Shown here piece after piece: positions 34,068 through 44,815 of a stretch of 64,000 nt of DNA. Position numbers and translations under genes: made by a program. Positions within the stretch are counted from its first letter, which is position 1. Each line of letters begins with the position of its first letter. The notes beneath the pieces are model-generated. The model did no database searches and was not told the origin of the DNA. It saw only the letters and a program-made list of their open reading frames with translations. This stretch comes from Solanum dulcamara (lineage: Eukaryota; Streptophyta; Magnoliopsida; Solanales; Solanaceae): contig NC_077237.1 in assembly GCF_947179165.1 (NCBI RefSeq), forward strand, positions 89,070,341-89,134,340, read 5' to 3'.

Positions 34068-35002
34068 AACAACAACCCAGTGAAATCCCACATCGTGGGG
34101 TCTGGGGAGGGTAAAGTGTACGCAGACCTGACTCCTACCAATGTAGGACGGCTGTTTCCGAAATACCCTCAACTCAATAGAAACATAGGAAAAAAAAGGT
34201 CAGACAAGAATATTAAAAGTAGGAAAGTAGATAACGGAAGAGTTGCAAACAATAGTATAGTCAAAACCTTAAAAAAACAGTAGATATCGTCAAATAATAG
34301 CATAAATACCATAAATAACATAACATACATAACATAAATAACATAAATTAGAGTACAGGAAATCATAGTGCGTTAATACGCCTACGGATAAAGGGGGATA
34401 ATGCCACTATGTACTAGCCTTCTACCCTGATATGTGTCCTCCACACCCTCCTATCTAAGGTCATGTCCTCGGTAAGTCGTAAATGCGTCATGTCATGTCT
34501 GATCACCTCTCCCCAATATTTCTTCGGCCTACCCCTACCTCTTCTGAAACCATCCATGGTCAACCTCTCACATCTCCGCACTGGTGCCTCTTGGACTCTC
34601 CTCTTCACATGCCCAAACCATCTCAGTCGCGTTTCACGCATCTTGTCTTCCACCGGGGCCACTCCTACCTTGTCTCGAATAGCCTCATTTCTAATTTTGT
34701 CGCTCCTGGTATGCCCACACATCCATCTCAACATTCTCATCTCGGCAACTTTCATCTTTTGCACGTGTGAGACCTTAACTGGCCAACACTCCGCCCCATA
34801 TAACATAGCTGGTCTAACCACCACTTTGTAGAACTTTCCCTTAAGTCTTGGTGGCACCTTCTTGTCACATAACACACCGGAGGCGAGCCTCCATTTCATC
34901 CATCCTGCCCCAATACGATGTGTGACATCCTCGTCGATCTCCCCGCTGCCTTGCATGATAGAACCAAGGTACTTAAAACTATTTCTCTTTTGGATGGCTT
35001 GG
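34068..35002 (-). mobile_element. 5'-truncated RTE-type LINE with 18-bp target duplication
   Basis: Runs on the minus strand. It ends in a (TTG)n tail, seen on the plus strand as AACAACAACAACC. The same 18-bp word, TGTCCAACTTGAAGTAAC, flanks it at 34050-34067 and 35003-35020. The 3' part (GTGGGGTCTGGGGAGGGTAA, ACGCAGACCT) is the widespread nightshade RTE/TS-SINE-type tail. Upstream of it lies an open frame for the C-terminal end of an RTE reverse transcriptase protein. Long target duplication, 5' truncation and simple-repeat tail together show insertion by target-primed reverse transcription. Confidence 0.9.
34414..34956 (-). pseudogene. RTE LINE reverse-transcriptase C-terminal fragment
   Basis: An uninterrupted frame of about 180 codons with [33 protein letters not shown] and GRGRPKKYW. 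This is the conserved end of plant RTE-type LINE proteins, after the polymerase domain. The endonuclease and the catalytic polymerase motifs are missing because the element is truncated, so it is not functional by itself. Absence of stops suggests a fairly young insertion. Confidence 0.85.
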
Positions 35003-35020
35003 TGTCCAACTTGAAGTAAC

Positions 35021-35823
35021 GTTTGAATAATGTTTGCATTGGAAGAATTCCAGGAGTTGGAACAAGTGCTGCAACCTATTTTCTTACAAACAAAGTTGTG
35101 ACTTTGTGTGATTATGTTCTTGTTTTTTCTGAGTTCATTGATATTATCGAAGTTTGAGGTACCGCTACTTCTGTAATGTTCTATTCGTTTTATCTTGGGA
35201 GGAAATAATCCATAACCTTGGGTACAGTGAGGGGATTAAATTTCTTTAGGACACACAGTGAATTCTGTGGACTCGGATATTGTTTTATTTTTTATACTTA
35301 GTGTTTCTGATTTACTAACCTTCATACAGAAGGAATAACAATAATAACTAGGTTTTAAATTTAATGTTTATACATATTTAACGAATACATTAACACATAT
35401 AAACTGTTTGAGTAAAATCTACTGGGTTCGGCCAAACTCTGCATGCAGGTTACTAGTAGACACACTTTTAATATAATCTTTTAAAGTTTTCTAACCTAAT
35501 AATCTTAGCTTTAAAATTAAACTTATAATGTATTATTTTGACTTAGATTTTAGTCTCCAAACCTCGTGTGCAAAAGCAAAGGTACAACTTCAAAGGAATT
35601 AGGAAAAACGTGGCCTTCGTTTTTGGGGAAAAAAATAAAAAGAAACAACATTTTAACAAGAACATATGTACACATGCATGCACCAATCACTTCATTTTCT
35701 TTTTTTCCACAAATAGTTAAGGCTTTTATTTCACTATAAATACTGCACTATCTCACAATTTCCTCATATATTCTCCCAATTAAAACTAACAGTTTTCTCT
35801 GACTTTATTTTAATTACTCAAAA
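35021..35823. other. Upstream region of the dioxygenase gene
   Basis: AT-rich, no gene. AAATCTACTGGGTTCGGCCA at about 35417 resembles the end of a dispersed nightshade repeat. The last ~100 bp form the dioxygenase promoter. Confidence 0.4.
35735..35742 (+). promoter_or_regulatory. TATA box of the dioxygenase gene
   Basis: TATAAATA stands about 82 bp before the ATG at 35824, which leaves about 50 bp for a 5' UTR after a usual 25-35 bp spacing. A good match in the right place. Confidence 0.65.
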
Positions 35824-37425
35824 ATGCCTTCTATTGATGTTTCATATATTACTAATTTTGTAGTAAATGAAGGGCATGGAGTAAAGGGTCTTTCAGAAAT
35901 TGGCCTTCAAAAATTACCTAAACAATATATTCAGCCAATTGAAGAGAGAATTACAAGTACCACTATAACTCTTGATGATCAAATTCCAGTAATTGACATG
36001 TCCAATTGGGACATTCACAACAAATTAATTTCTGAAAATATATGTAACGCTGCTGAGAAATGGGGCTTCTTTCAGATTATAAATCACGATATTTCTCTTG
36101 AAGTTCTTGAATCTATTAAAGAGGCAACTTATAGATTTTTTAAACAACCCGCGGAGGAGAAGAATAAGCATTCCAAGGAAAATTCATCGACTAATAACGT
36201 AAGATATGGAACAAGTTTTACTCCTAAAGCTGAAAAGGCTTTGGAGTGGAAAGATTATTTGAGCCTTTTTTATGTTTCTGATGAAGAAGCTGCTGCTCTT
36301 TGGCCTTCTACTCTCAGGTTTGCAACATTAATTAGTTTGATTTAAGTTATTTACACTGGCAATATAAGTACATAGGTGGAAGTAGTATATATAACATATG
36401 AGTTTGATCGGCAGAATTTAGTAGTTTTAGTCTAAAAGTCGTATACGTGCTAAGAAAAAATCACTAAATAATTAAGTAGTACAAAAATTTAAAATCTTCA
36501 CGTCTGTCCTTCTAATCGTACTAGTTGTGCCATAAAAATACATTATTTTATAAAAATGTCATAAAAATAGATATACTTCATGTTTTTCTCTCTTTATATA
36601 CACTTAATTTTTATTTTCTTTTCAGGAATGAAGAGTTTGATCGACAGAATTCATTAGCTTTGATCTAAAAGTTGTATATATATGTGCTAAGAAAAAATCA
36701 CTAAATAAGTACAAAAATTTAAATTTTTCACTTCTTCCCTTCTAATCATACTACTTATGTCATAAAAATACATTATTTTATAAAAATGTCACAAAGATAG
36801 ATATACTTCATGTTTTTTTCTCTTTATATACGCTTTATTTATTTTCAGGAATGAAGCGTTGGAGTTCTTAAGAAATTCAGAAATTGTTATCAAGAAGTTA
36901 TTAGAGGCACTTATGAAAGGACTAAACGTAAAAGAAATAGACCAAAGTAAAGAATCACTTCTAATGGGATCAAAAAGGATTAACGTTAATTACTATCCAA
37001 AATGTCCTAATCCCGAATTAACTGTGGGGGTAGGGCGTCACTCTGACGTCTCAACACTAACGATTCTTCTTCAAGATAATATCGGAGGACTCTATGTGAA
37101 AAAACTCGATAATGACACGTGGATCCATGTCCCGCCGATCCATGGGGCTTTAGTGATTAATATTGGCGATGCACTTCAAATAATGAGCAATGGACGATAC
37201 AAGAGCATTGAGCATCGTGTTATGGCAAATGGTAATAATAACAGGATTTCTGTGCCTATTTTTGTGAACCCCAAGCCTAGTGACGTAATCGGACCTTTGG
37301 CGGAAGTGTTGAAGAGTGGGGAGGATCCAATTTACAAAAAAGTCCTTTACTCGGATTATGTGAAGCATTTCTTTAGAAAAGCTCACGATGGGAAAGACAC
37401 TATCGATTTTGCTAAAATCAATTAG
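35824..37425 (+). CDS. 2-oxoglutarate/Fe(II) dioxygenase, feruloyl-CoA 6'-hydroxylase-like, 356 aa
   Basis: Non-haem iron oxygenase using 2-oxoglutarate and O2. The nearest family I recognise is feruloyl-CoA ortho-hydroxylase (F6'H), which makes the precursor of the coumarin scopoletin. Exons 35824-36317 and 36849-37425 join in frame. The N-terminus has [17 protein letters not shown] and [13 protein letters not shown], typical of F6'H, and IPVIDMS opening the DIOX_N domain. The iron ligands His229 and Asp231 (GRHSDV) and His287 (IEHRV) are present, as is the 2-oxoglutarate motif Arg297-x-Ser299 (NRISVP). All catalytic residues are intact and the length is normal. The intron carries a duplicated splice acceptor (next entry). 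Scopoletin 8-hydroxylase and other 2-ODDs are alternatives. Confidence 0.9.
36400..36855 (+). repeat. ~230-bp intron duplication creating a decoy 3' splice site
   Basis: Two diverged copies start GAGTTTGATCGGCAGAATT (36400) and GAGTTTGATCGACAGAATT (36633), and both end in a pyrimidine-rich tract, TTTTCAG and GAATGAA. The second acceptor (AG at 36847-36848) is the one that keeps the dioxygenase frame. The first (AG at 36624-36625) would give [13 protein letters not shown] followed by a stop. Confidence 0.85.
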
Positions 37426-39028
37426 AAACTAATTAATTGGGTTTGCTGGAAGAATAATAAGTGCTTATATTAAGCAAAAAATAATAATGTGTGTTTCATT
37501 TTCATGTATCTTTCTCATGACAACTATAAGTTGTGTATGGGGTTTTTCATTTGAGCATTTTCTATTCCAGTTTTCTTTATTTTGTGTTCAAATATTTCAG
37601 AAGTCATTAGTTTCGTAAATTGCACTGAATTTAGTATTGTTGTATGACATGTCTATATAGGCCACCTTTTATTTTCTTTTTTTGTTGTTGGTAATACTAG
37701 ACTTAGTTGCACCATAATCAGTGGCGGAACAAAAAGAAGCTAAAAAAGTTTTAACATTTACTATATATAAGTAAAAATTAATTTTAATAATGTATAAACA
37801 ATGTAATTTTCGCTTATTTAAGAAAGTTCGGACAAATCTCCTTAAGCCCTTGGCCTTTATGAGTATGTCATGCTAGATCACATAGAGTTTTGGTACTAGA
37901 GTCAAGCCTATTGTTACTATTCCTACTTCTTTGAGAAATAAGGGAAATTGCCAAGACAATTCATTTATTAACATTTCACTGTCATTCCAATTGTATCATC
38001 AAGTCACGACGTTGCTGGTGACAATGACATCCTAACTAACAGAATAAAGAAGAAAAGCAAATTATGTAACTCATATGAAAGGAAAGAAAAATAAAAGCAG
38101 ATACCATTATCGTAAACAAAAACGTTTTTAGTATTTAAAATTTATATATACACGATAATGATTGGATTCACAATTAAATATTCCTAGATACATATATCGA
38201 ACGTGTGAACTCACCCGTAGGTGACATGATGGACCCGACTGAAGCTATAACCAATTAGAGCAAAATGGAATTAAATGCTGAATAAAATTGGTAAAGTTTC
38301 AAACACGAATATATATCTATTAATAATGGTTAATGTGTTGGTACATATATGTAGCTTGTGAATGATGGCAAATTAATTTGTACATTAAGATGTTATAAAT
38401 GCAAACTAAAAAGACAATGTAAACATAAGACAGCTAATATAATGTTCGACAAGTTGATGTTAGAAAAACATGAACCAACACAAAAGCACTTCCCTAAATG
38501 CCATATTTGCAAATCGCATTCAATAAATGTTAATACAAACAGGAGCGTCAGTTAAAAAACATCATGGAACTTTGATAGATTCAGAGTGTCAAATCTAGCA
38601 AGGTTATAATTAAAAGACAATGTTAAGAAAGCACTCATCAAAAGGTGGAAAAAGAAAAACTATAATCTTGCCTCTACAAAACTTCAACCAATGTCATCTC
38701 CCGTCTACAGGGGACAAAAAATATTGAGCAAAGAAATGGTTGTCATTTCTTAGGGACTAGCAACAACAAAAAATATGAGAAAACAGAAACGAAAGGGCTG
38801 ACTATTCTTTGATGAGAACTATACGTGCAGAGCACCAATCCCCGGCTTCAGTCTCTCCATCAAGTTCCTGGAGAACTGAGAGAAAGAAAGCATCACCCAG
38901 CTGATTTACAAGCTTCATGCATTGCAGTTGTACCACTATAGTACAAGTTACTACAAACTCCTACGTAGCCCGCAGCGTATGAATAGCAGGAACACCTGCA
39001 GAAAAATCAAAACGTTTGTGCAGCTGCA
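37426..39028. other. Intergenic between dioxygenase and PP2A genes
   Basis: Starts with the dioxygenase 3' UTR and ends with the PP2A 3' UTR (roughly 38780-39028, convergent). At about 37721-37870 CAGTGGCGGAACAAAAAG followed by AAGTTCGGACAAATC looks like a fragment of a widespread nightshade repeat with a CAGTGGCGGA end. The rest is AT-rich without genes. Confidence 0.5.
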
Positions 39029-42000
39029 TCATAGGAAATAATCTGGGGTTCTTCGGGTTACATCTGGCTCCCCTCTCCTTGGAGCTGGTTCAAACTGCAA
39101 AAGGTGAATTATCAAACTATGAACAGTTGCAATGCTTACAGAATACACATAATCAAGGCAGCACCTAACTATAACATGAAATTTGAGAGAGGGAGAGACC
39201 TGAATGAATGTATGCCCGTTGCAATCATCAACTTCCAAAATGGATGCCATATTTCCACAGCGGTAACAATAGTTAGGTGCACTAAATATGGTAACCACCT
39301 TTTGATCCTGCAACAAGAGCATGGTTGATGAATTTTCCTCTTGGACTGAACTTGTTGGTAGAAATTTAAAAGGTTATAAGACTAATTACATGGGCCCAAT
39401 TGAATCCCTCCATAACCAGCTGGTGTGCTCTAGCAATTAACTTTAAATTGTTTGTGTGGTTAAACTGCTCAGATATATCCTGTTGCAATTCAAATAACCA
39501 AATGACAAAAGCTTCAATTACTGGTTGAAAAAAAAGTACTAAAAAGATCAGTAGACTGAAGTGTGTAAGCAGTTACTTGGCCAAAGGTATATCCAGCACC
39601 CCTGGGTGAGATGCCCCAACCGCAACGATCATCAGGATCAGACCATAAAAGATCACACATGGCCCCCTCATGTGGAACTTCTTGTACACGGTCAAAACTA
39701 CGTACATTATCAAGGGTTTCAATAGATGGTGACAAACCACCATGGAGACAAAATATTTCTGACTCAACCTACATAGAATTCGAAAAAAGAAAAAAGAGAC
39801 ATTAACACTAGAAGTTGCACACTGGAAAGAAAAAAAAAAGTACAGCTGAAGCATGCCTCTCATATTCAGAGTACACCAGATAATCTTGACTTCAAGTCGA
39901 CTAACCAAACAAAAAAGCAAACATTTTAATGGAAGCAACAGTAGTGATGATTTGACATGTTGGTGCCAGTGCTTCTCATAACAGTTTTACAATTTGAAGT
40001 CAAAGTGTGAGCTCAAAATAAGCTTCACTCTTTACTTGCAACAGAGAGAAAAAATGATAATAAAAAATCAAGATTCCATTAAATGCGAAGTGATGAGTTC
40101 AGCCAAAAATATTACCAGCATACTCTTTTTAGTATCTAAGTTGTGCTGTTGAACACTGTTAATTCCATAAACATATATTCAAAATGCTAAAAATTGTGGA
40201 CAAAAGTTACTTCCTCCCGTCAAACATATCACGTGCAAGTAAAGTAGGATACAAATACTTTTAAATCATGAATAATGAGCTCCAATCTTACAAATGTGTG
40301 CCCAGATGGACATCAATAGCATGAGGAGCTCTATATAAAAAGAACCCATTCTGTTCTGATTACATTTTCAAACATTAGGCCATCAACAGATTTTTTTGTT
40401 TTTTGGGGGGAGTGGGGAGGAGGAGGAAAAGCAACATCACTTCATACCACAACAATTAAGGAATCATCAACAAATACAAACCATATCAATGTAGTCAACC
40501 TAGCTTGTTACTAAAACAAAATTTCCCCGTCTGTCCAGCTTGATCATTTGTTGTTTCCAGGGGATAACATGCAAAGAAGCAGAAACACGGCCCATCATTA
40601 TAGTGTAATTAGTAATACTGGCAAGACCCCTGACCCAATCAAGAAATCCATGAACCAAATATGTATTTAAAATGTTTAATGCAACTTAAAACACAATGAA
40701 TAAATGTCTAACTTCAACGCCACTCATTCTAACATAATGATCTAATAAGTTGTTTGACTAAAGCACTAACACCAGTTATATATATTGAAAAGCACAAAGA
40801 CACACGGATGGATAATTCAATAAATATTCGCAGAAGATTATCCATAATATATGGCTTAAACGAACAAAGCATACTAACCAAAGCTGTGAGAGGAAAATAA
40901 TCAAACAGATCTGTGAAAATCTTCCACACATTGGCATTACCGTATCTGTAAAACACAAATGCAGTCCAATGAACAGAGATTAACAGCAATGGAACTTCAA
41001 ACTCAAATGAATCTTTTATGAAAAAATTTCAGATGACTTTAGGACATGAAAAGAAAGAACAACCAATTAAATTATAGAACAGGCTTAAGAAGGTGAGTTA
41101 CAATGGAAAGACATCATATTGTCAATACTACACTATCAGTATAACACTTGAGCTACCCTTCCACAATTGCTACATTAAACGATTTTAGGAGATTCAATCT
41201 TATTACTGTAATTCTAAATAAACTACTTCATTACTCTAAATATCTGTGCTTTTTGGAAATGAACCTCACACCAGGATATCTTTTTTTGGTAACGAAAAAT
41301 ATGCATATGTGTGGGAACAAACTAAGATACGGTAACAGGGATAGACAGAGTACTGTTGATAAAAAGGCTTAAATCCAGTAGTAATATATGACACTCTGAG
41401 AGACAGCCTTCTACTCTGTAAGCACATTATAGATTCCATGCTTTCACTTGGTGATAACTGATTACTGTTTCCCAAAGTGCATTATCTGCATCAAGTTAAT
41501 TGGGTATTACCCCATTGAAGCAACTATACGAACTAATTACTTCTTACAATATTACAACAAATCTACCATACTGACAATAGAATAAGAAACAATAATAAAA
41601 ATAATATGCAGGAAATGTATATACCAACCCTCAATTTCAAAAAAAAAATGCACATACCAGCCCTAGATATGTTGTAGGATCTACAAATTGTTAAGAATTC
41701 CATTTGAAAGTCAAGTAATGAAGGAAATGTAAAATCCAGGTATCGGTCCAATTATTCAGTCCAAAAAGCAAAAGGCAATGAGATTCTGCAACAGAAAGTA
41801 AAAAATATGAGGACTCACTTCCGTAAACATTCATCATAAAATCCATAAACCTGGGTAATCTGCAAGAGACCAACGCACAATCAGTGATGCCATAATCTGA
41901 AGCAAGGTCTGAGTTCATATAGTAAATAAATGGACAATTAATCTGAGTTCATATTGTAAATAAATGAACAATTAATCTGACTCACAGAAATAAAATATCT

Positions 42001-44154
42001 ATCTATATGAAGTTTAAGCAACATATATGTATATATATAGAGAGAGAGATGTTTATTTCAACAATGATGCATACCTGGCGACTCTCATGATTCCCCCTCA
42101 AGATTGTAATTCGTTGGGAATAGCGTACTTTGAGAGCCACCAAAAGCTAAAAAAGTGAACCACAGTCAAAATGAGACATCACCAGCATAATAATTACCCA
42201 TGAAAGCAACCATCACATTAAAAAAAAAACAGAACCGATAACCCACGATTATTTCCACATAAGTTCACTATTACAGCAATGACAATCTCTTCCCAAGTGT
42301 AACTAAGAAAATAAAGTTAGGGAAGCAACCAAGAAAGCTAGTGTGACATGACTTTGTCATAAACAACTGAGACATCATTTATAGTTAGTGCACAACAAAA
42401 TCATTCTAATAGCAAAAAGAGTTTAGGCCTAAGAACTCACCGTTACTGTTTCGACAGAATAGTATCCACGATCCACATAATCTCCCATGAAAAGATAATT
42501 AGTATCAGGACACTGCCAAAAAATGGAACAGGATAAGTAAGAAAAACAAATCTAATTCAATTACTTCCGTTAAAGCACAAGTATTTCAAATTGCATAGAA
42601 CCCAGAAAAAGAAAAGGCAACACTGAGTTAACAAGTGAATCCTCATGCTAGTAATCCATAATACAAGAGTTATGTTTCCAGGGATGCTAGCATTTTATGG
42701 CTTTCTAGCCATAACAGATAAAAAGCCCTCAGAGCTAATTAAGACCAACTACCATACAAGTCATTCCTGAAGATCTCAACTTTTTCTCACCATTCCCTTG
42801 CATATGGATTTGGTTATCCAGGGGTTACTTCTCCTAGTGAGTTAAATTCTGAATGGATTACATCCAGAATGTTCTGTATGAAGCTTCAATTATTAAAACT
42901 CCTCAAGATCGAGAAAAAAAATTCCCTTCTTACCTGAGGAGAAAAGAGCCCTTCTCATAGAATGAATTACTTTTACAGAAAATACTCATTATTACCAAGA
43001 ATATAGTGATAAATTAAAATCTATCCTTCCACTTGCCCACATAAGAGCCCATTCTGACCTTCAAAAACAAATTCCCGGATACACAAGGTAGAAGAAGGAG
43101 AAAGCAAAGGATAGAAAAAGGTGCATGTACCTTCCCACCAATTCGGAAGAGCTCAGCAAGATCATGGAACTGCCCATGAATATCACCACATATAGTCACA
43201 GGGCTTTTCACAGGCTGCAATAAAGAATATGATAAAACATCTCAAATTCCCTATAATCAGCTATTCAAAAACTTGGAAATCCTGCGGACAAACAATTTTG
43301 TGTCCCACATGTTAAAAGATAGAAAGCATGTTAATCTTCAAAAGGTCATACCTGGACATTGCTCTCCTGCATTAGAATCTCCTTTGCTTTCTCACATAAT
43401 CCTCTTACCTAGTTAAGTGGGAAAAAGACATCACTGGTCAAAGCAGGTAACTCCTTTATCTATAAAACAAGAAGGGGGTGAAAACATGGTTCATCACAAC
43501 AGGATCACATACAACAAGCATTTTTAAGAGTCTTAATGGAAAATCCTGAATATCTATTTGGTTCAGTCGGGCTACATCAACACAAGTATTCCTTGTAAGT
43601 TGGCTGCAGAAAGCTTTCTTATTAATCCTCTATATCCACTCTGCTCCCCCATTCATGCTTTTTATAAATACAGGGATGCTTTAAAGTTTGTTTTTTTTTC
43701 ACTCAGCCCGTCCACGTAGAGCAAGCCTTTCTTAGAAATCCTCAATATACGTTTCGCTTCTATTCAATCGATGGGACTTGCTTTCCTTCCTAAAGGAAGT
43801 TAGACGGAGCAAGGGGCCAATTCACATCGGGATAATGGCCTAAAGGCAAAAAGCTTACCTTTACTAAAAACAAAAAATCATCATAATTCGACTATTTTAA
43901 CAGCTGCTTTATCATAATTTGACAATTTACAGGAAATATCCTCATTTATCTGTGGTAAAATCATATCATAGAATCTTCAAATCGTCTTCTCATAAAAAAA
44001 GATAATCTTGATATGAAATGTAAATCGGAAAATGGGAAATGAAAAAGAAAAGGTGTACCTCCTGCTCTGATAAAGGTTTACACTGCATAAGCTGATCAAT
44101 TTGCTCATCCAGATTACCATTAGCTGTGCTCGCGGGCACTGAATCAGAGCTCAT
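39029..44154 (-). CDS. PP2A: Serine/threonine protein phosphatase PP2A catalytic subunit, 314 aa
   Basis: Catalytic C subunit of protein phosphatase 2A, which dephosphorylates Ser/Thr in complex with A and B subunits. Eleven exons, all GT-AG: 44154-44059, 43408-43352, 43214-43131, 42512-42441, 42146-42075, 41859-41819, 40945-40879, 39768-39577, 39479-39390, 39307-39200, 39094-39029. They give 315 codons with stop. Metal and catalytic motifs GDIHGQ (61-66), GDYVDRG (89-95) and GNHE (121-124) are intact, as are [13 protein letters not shown] and the C-terminal RRTPDYFL that is carboxymethylated on Leu. The N-terminus [18 protein letters not shown] is longer than that of subfamily I and matches the PP2A-3/PP2A-4 group (subfamily II). 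PP4, PP6 and PP1 are excluded by these ends. Confidence 0.96.
43690..43850. other. Foreign-looking block in PP2A intron 1, possibly organellar
   Basis: A stretch with raised GC (GCCCGTCCACGTAGAGCAAG, CAATCGATGGGACTTGCTTT, AGACGGAGCAAGGGGCC) inside an AT-rich intron. Its composition and wording resemble plant mitochondrial intergenic DNA, but I cannot name a gene in it. Confidence 0.25.
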
Positions 44155-44399
44155 CTTCCTCTTCTTCACAAAGACGAACCCTAGATTGTTTTTTTTTTTC
44201 ACGGCTGAAAAAGGACAAACTCAAGTGCCGGGTGGGTAATTTGATTGATTTCGTCCTTCTTCTTTCGCCTACGACGTCGTTTAGGTGGAGTTAAAATGTG
44301 TTAATCTTTCTTATACTTGTACCTTTCTTTATTAAGTATTATTATAATATAATCATTTTTATCTAAGAATTAAACAAAAATGGAAAACTATACATATTT
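44155..44399. promoter_or_regulatory. PP2A upstream region
   Basis: The presumed PP2A 5' UTR and core promoter, ending where the Copia element begins only ~250 bp from the start codon. A GC-rich patch with ACGACGTCGT lies at about 44271. No TATA box in a convincing position was seen. Confidence 0.4.
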
Positions 44400-44404
44400 A
44401 ATTC

Positions 44405-44652
44405 TGTCACAGAAAGAAGTCAAAAAGTAGATGTCCATGGAACTCATTTTCACTATAGTAAATAGTATTTTCATTGTAAATGTAGACTCACGCGTTTTGC
44501 ACCGTAGCTCATCGTTTTTCTCTTCAAAATTTGTCTATAAAAGAGCACCGCTGCAATACAAAAACATACCAATAGAAATTCTCCCAACTCTCTTTCTTTC
44601 TCTTACTATCTCTCATTCTTATTAATTTACTAAGTTAGTCTATTTTATAACA
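44405..44652 (+). repeat. 5' LTR of the full-length Copia element
   Basis: Begins TGTCACAGAAAGAAGTC and ends ATTTTATAACA. It carries a TATA-like CTATAAAAG at about 44535. Aligned with the 3' LTR it shows shared blocks TAGACTCACGCGTTTTGCAC, GAGCACCGCTGCAATA / GGGCACCGCTGCAATA and ACATACCAATAGAAATTCT. Confidence 0.85.
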
Positions 44653-44815
44653 CGTTATCAGCACGAAGCTCTAATTTTGTCTAGACAAATTAACTTCTAT
44701 ATCAAGTATATCTACTAAAGAAATTTAATTTTAGTTATCTTTGTTATTTCTAAATTAATTTCTATCTCAATTTTTATCATGTAAAATTTATCAAAACTTG
44801 AGTTTGTAGCACTTG

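Noticed and set aside
34463..34831. Plus-strand open frames opposite the LINE
   Set aside because: The minus strand encodes a conserved RTE protein end and the element has a minus-strand TTG tail, so the plus frames are shadows.
36626..36668. Alternative exon 2 start for the dioxygenase
   Set aside because: It leads to a stop after 13 codons, so it cannot encode the enzyme; kept only as a decoy acceptor.
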